Source: an uncultured Spongiibacteraceae bacterium
GTDB taxonomy: Bacteria > Pseudomonadota > Gammaproteobacteria > Pseudomonadales > Dasaniaceae
Assembly: GCA_937969395.1 (NCBI GenBank)
Contig: CALBVI010000043.1
Coordinates: 1 to 9,207 of the forward strand
Direction: 5' to 3'
DNA length: 9,207 bases
Part shown: positions 6,744-9,207 of the stretch, in pieces
Layout: every line of letters begins with the position of its first letter
How positions within the stretch are numbered: position 1 is the first letter of the stretch
Notes under the pieces: model-generated
Seen by the model: the letters and a program-made list of their open reading frames with translations, nothing else
Database searches by the model: none
What the model was told of the DNA's origin: nothing
Position numbers and translations under genes: made by a program

Positions 6744-7913
6744 ATGATAAAAAGCCAAAGTTTTAAGCGGTTTGATTCCTCAAGGGTTCCCTCGCCTTGT
6801 TTCGTCGTTGATGAAATAGCGATAGAGAGCAACCTCAGAATTTTAGATCGCGTTCAAAAAGAATCAGGCGCTAAAATTGTAATGGCGTTAAAAGCATTTT
6901 CAATGTTTAGCCTAGCGCCATTAGTTGGTCGTTATTTAAAGGGCACCTGCGCTAGCGGTTTACATGAAGCTCGGCTAGGGCGGGAGGAGTTTGGCGGGGA
7001 GGTACATACCTTCTCTGCCGCTTATACCGAGCATGATTTAAAAGAAATTTTAACGCTATCTAATCATGTAGTGTTTAATTCTTTTAATCAGTGGCAACGT
7101 TTTCAGCCTTTGATTAAATCCGCAAAAGAACAACGCCCGGAATTACAGTTTGGATTGCGTGTTAATCCACTGCATTCTGAAGGTGCCACACCGATTTATG
7201 ACCCCTGTGCGAAAGGTTCTCGTTTAGGGATTCCTTATCAAGAATTTGACGGCAAAGACTTAAGTGGTATCACCGGTTTGCATTTTCATACCTTATGCGA
7301 GCAAAGCTTTGAGCCCTTAGACCGAACATTAGCAGCCATCGAGAAGCAATTTCCTGATCTACTGCCAACATTAGAATGGATAAACTTTGGCGGCGGTCAT
7401 CACATTACTGATGATAGCTATCCTGTCGAAAAATTAATTGCACGCATTAAAAGCTTCCAAAAAAAATACAATCTGCAAGTGTATTTAGAGCCCGGCGAAG
7501 CTATTGCCATTCATACCGGCGTATTAGTTAGTGAAGTGCTGGATCTTACTTACAATGTTATTGACCTTGCGATATTAGATACCTCTGCCACTTGCCATAT
7601 GCCTGATACCTTAGAGATGCCCTACCGTGCAGAAATTTTTGATGCTGGAGCAAGTAGCGAAAAACAATACATTTATAGGCTGGGAGGACAAACCTGCCTA
7701 GCTGGCGATGTCATTGGTGATTACAGTTTTGATCAGGCCTTAACAATAGGTCAGCGTTTAATGTTTGATGATATGGCTCATTACACCATGGTTAAAACCA
7801 CAACCTTTAACGGTATTAATTTGCCGGCTATTGCCATTTGGAATTCTGAAACTGACCAGCTGCGTATTGTCCGCGAATTTGGTTATGACGATTTTAAACA
7901 ACGGCTATCATAG
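6744..7913 (+). CDS. nspC: carboxynorspermidine/carboxyspermidine decarboxylase NspC
   Basis: NspC is a PLP-dependent decarboxylase related to diaminopimelate decarboxylase and SpeA. It removes the carboxyl group from carboxyspermidine or carboxynorspermidine, giving spermidine or norspermidine. The 389 residues are close to the family's usual length (about 380). Seen: PSPCFVVDE at 16-24, VMALKAFS at 46-53 with PLP lysine K50, ASGLHEARLG at 70-79, LHFHTLCEQ at 179-187, the phosphate-binding NFGGGHH at 214-220, LEPGEA at 248-253, DTSATCHMPD at 279-288, and GGQTCLAGD at 314-322 with the probable active-site cysteine C318. The ATG is 17 bp after the preceding stop; the nearest purine-rich site, AAAGG, is 14 bases away, so initiation may depend on translational coupling. 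The stop codon sits inside a short hairpin (7902-7916). In this context the product is probably spermidine. Confidence 0.95.
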   Translation: MIKSQSFKRFDSSRVPSPCFVVDEIAIESNLRILDRVQKESGAKIVMALKAFSMFSLAPLVGRYLKGTCASGLHEARLGREEFGGEVHTFSAAYTEHDLKEILTLSNHVVFNSFNQWQRFQPLIKSAKEQRPELQFGLRVNPLHSEGATPIYDPCAKGSRLGIPYQEFDGKDLSGITGLHFHTLCEQSFEPLDRTLAAIEKQFPDLLPTLEWINFGGGHHITDDSYPVEKLIARIKSFQKKYNLQVYLEPGEAIAIHTGVLVSEVLDLTYNVIDLAILDTSATCHMPDTLEMPYRAEIFDAGASSEKQYIYRLGGQTCLAGDVIGDYSFDQALTIGQRLMFDDMAHYTMVKTTTFNGINLPAIAIWNSETDQLRIVREFGYDDFKQRLS

Positions 7914-7916
7914 CCG
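7902..7916 (+). other. short GC-rich dyad over the nspC stop codon
   Basis: CGGCTA (7902-7907) pairs with TAGCCG (7911-7916) across three bases, so the nspC TAG stop lies in the 3' arm. It ends 12 bases before the ribosome binding region of speB. It might affect translation coupling or mRNA processing; it lacks the T run of a terminator. Confidence 0.3.
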
Positions 7917-7933
7917 GTATTAATAGAGAGGAT

Positions 7934-8833
7934 ATGATGGAAGAATTTGATCAACTTGCCGCACCCGGTTATCCGATTTTTTTAGGCTCAGAATTTAAAC
8001 ACCCAAAAGCCAGAGACGCTTTTTTTCATATATTGCCTGTCCCCTATGAAGAATCCGTCTCTTACGGTGGTGGTACGGGTTTAGGCCCCGCCGCTATTCT
8101 CGGCGCATCGTGGCAGTTAGAAACCTGGGATGGAAAAAGCAACCCCAGTGAAAAAGGTATCTATACCCACGCCCCCGTCAATGTGAAAGGCAAACCAGAA
8201 AAAGTCATTGATAATATCGCGGCGGCCACCAAAAAATTGCTAGATGCAGGCGGCTTCCCTATCGGCTTGGGCGGTGAACATACTGTTACTTACGGCATCA
8301 TCAAAGGCCTATTAGATGCTGGCATAACTGATTTTGGTGTCGTGCAGATTGATGCCCACGCTGATTTACGCGAAGCCTACGAAGGTAATCCTTATAGCCA
8401 TGCCTCGGTGATGAAGCGCATTGTTGACTTAGACATTCCTGTTTTTCAATTAGGCGTTCGTGCTTTTTGCGAAGAAGAAAGACAAACCAGAAAAACCTAT
8501 GAAATTGGTCATTTAGATGCCGACATTTTAGTCCCTAAAAACATTCAATCAATCGATCTACCCGACGACTTCCCCGACAACGTATTTTTTACATTAGATA
8601 TAGACGGTATGGACCCATCGGTATTCCCCTCAACCGGAACGCCTGTTCCTGGCGGGCTGGGTTGGTATCAAACCTTAGCGATATTTGAGTCTGTCGCGAA
8701 GCAATGCAATATTATCGGTTTTGATATTATGGAATTCGCCCCTATTAAAAACTTTCATGCCTATGAATTTTCAGCAGCGCTGCTGACTTACAAAATGATG
8801 GGAATTATTGATCGCAAGCATCGAACAAAATAG
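7934..8833 (+). CDS. speB: agmatinase SpeB (ureohydrolase family)
   Basis: Agmatinase hydrolyses agmatine to putrescine and urea, linking SpeA to the two carboxyspermidine enzymes. The protein (299 residues; E. coli SpeB 306) carries the full manganese-binding set of the arginase/agmatinase family: GLGGEHT at 111-117 (H116), VQIDAHADLR at 137-146 (D140, H142, D144), SHAS at 155-158, and TLDIDGMDPS at 220-229 (D222, D224). SYGGGTGLGPAAIL at 43-56 is also typical. Two adjacent ATG codons open the gene. GAGG at 7928-7931 is only two bases from the first (7934) but five from the second (7937), so the second may be the true start. The gene follows nspC by 20 bp and appears to end the cluster. Ureohydrolases also include guanidinobutyrase and related enzymes; agmatine is inferred from the neighbouring arginine decarboxylase gene. 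Confidence 0.94.
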   Translation: MMEEFDQLAAPGYPIFLGSEFKHPKARDAFFHILPVPYEESVSYGGGTGLGPAAILGASWQLETWDGKSNPSEKGIYTHAPVNVKGKPEKVIDNIAAATKKLLDAGGFPIGLGGEHTVTYGIIKGLLDAGITDFGVVQIDAHADLREAYEGNPYSHASVMKRIVDLDIPVFQLGVRAFCEEERQTRKTYEIGHLDADILVPKNIQSIDLPDDFPDNVFFTLDIDGMDPSVFPSTGTPVPGGLGWYQTLAIFESVAKQCNIIGFDIMEFAPIKNFHAYEFSAALLTYKMMGIIDRKHRTK

Positions 8834-8860
8834 TTATCTTGCTGGCAAACCACGAAGAGA

Positions 8861-8893
8861 ATAACGATATGATATAGGCTGAAATGTCGTTAT
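8861..8893 (+). other. stem-loop between speB and the mutarotase gene
   Basis: ATAACGATAT (8861-8870) pairs with ATGTCGTTAT (8884-8893) over 10 bp, with one G-U pair and a 13-base loop. It starts 28 bases after the speB stop and is the only clear hairpin in the 128-bp gap. No T run follows, so it is a weak candidate for a transcription terminator and may only mark the end of the polyamine transcript. Confidence 0.3.
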
Positions 8894-8912
8894 GTGTCAT
8901 GCTTATCGAACC

Positions 8913-8922
8913 GTCATATGAC
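8913..8922. promoter_or_regulatory. palindrome GTCATATGAC upstream of the mutarotase gene
   Basis: A perfect 10-bp palindrome lies 39 bases before the mutarotase ATG. It could be an operator for that gene, but no regulator family can be assigned from it and a 10-bp palindrome can arise by chance. Confidence 0.2.
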
Positions 8923-8961
8923 TGCGATTACTCTCTCATTTACCAAAAGGCCCACAACTCG

Positions 8962-9207
8962 ATGAATTTTTCAGACTTGTCTCTCGCCGAGCAAATGCAA
9001 CAACTCTATAAACAGTACGGTGAGCTTCCAGGTATAACCATTGAGTTACATAAAGAGTTGCTGGCAATTAATGTTGAAAACAAAGCGGCCAATGCCACGG
9101 TATTTTTGCAAGGCGCACAGCTAAGCCACTATCAAATCAATGGCCAACAACCCACGGTATGGTGCAGCGAGCAATGCGATTATAAAACAGGGCAATCGCT
9201 ACGTGGT
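8962..9207 (+). CDS. D-hexose-6-phosphate mutarotase-like protein, N-terminal part (partial at right edge)
   Basis: The 82 visible codons resemble the N-terminus of YeaD-type aldose 1-epimerases, which interconvert anomers of hexose 6-phosphates in the cytoplasm. The recognisable part is the beta-rich segment from about residue 46: ATVFLQGAQLSHYQINGQ, then VWCSEQCDYKTGQSLRG at 66-82, matching the family pattern of LQGAHL..W, a VLW(L/C)S stretch and a (G).(S/A).RGG sugar-site motif that is just cut off. The catalytic histidine and glutamate lie beyond the window. The ATG at 8962 follows AAAAGG (8945-8950) by 11 bases, a rather long spacing. It is 128 bp after speB and is functionally unrelated to the polyamine genes, so it is probably a separate transcription unit. 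The family call is fairly firm; the exact substrate is not. Confidence 0.82.
   Translation, partial: MNFSDLSLAEQMQQLYKQYGELPGITIELHKELLAINVENKAANATVFLQGAQLSHYQINGQQPTVWCSEQCDYKTGQSLRG

Noticed and set aside
8861..8893. Hairpin after speB as a factor-independent terminator
   Set aside because: The stem is AT-rich with a G-U pair and no T run follows; kept only as a generic stem-loop.

Overview
The window looks like chromosomal DNA of a low-to-mid GC gammaproteobacterium, probably marine. RapA, RimK and a YeaD-like mutarotase resemble their Escherichia coli counterparts closely, while spermidine is apparently made by the carboxyspermidine route usual in Vibrio-like and other marine lineages. 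The organism assignment is inference from protein similarity recalled from memory. I see no mobile elements, tRNA or rRNA genes, CRISPR arrays or phage genes.

Layout: (1) 1-1542, minus strand: 5' part of rapA (RNA polymerase recycling ATPase), GTG start, running off the left edge. (2) 1543-1946: a 404-bp gap holding a 14-bp perfect hairpin downstream of rimK, a possible rapA promoter and a curious 33-codon open stretch with a CxxCH motif. (3) 1947-3341, minus strand: one protein that fuses a RimB-type retropepsin-like domain to a full RimK ATP-grasp glutamate ligase. (4) 3342-3599: divergent control region with palindromes on the rimK side, and on the speA side a two-tier hairpin plus three evenly spaced CGTCCTT copies. 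(5) 3600-8833, plus strand: a tight four-gene cluster, speA (TTG start), carboxy(nor)spermidine dehydrogenase, carboxy(nor)spermidine decarboxylase, speB, with gaps of 10-20 bp. (6) 8962-9207, plus strand: start of a YeaD-like hexose-6-phosphate mutarotase, cut by the right edge.

The central cluster encodes a complete inferred route: arginine to agmatine (SpeA), agmatine to putrescine plus urea (SpeB), putrescine plus aspartate semialdehyde to carboxyspermidine (dehydrogenase), then decarboxylation to spermidine (NspC type). No SpeD or SpeE is needed. The genes on the left concern ribosome and RNA polymerase function. The most notable points are this self-contained pathway, the RimB-RimK fusion that may join opposing activities in one chain, and the repeat and hairpin architecture in the speA leader.
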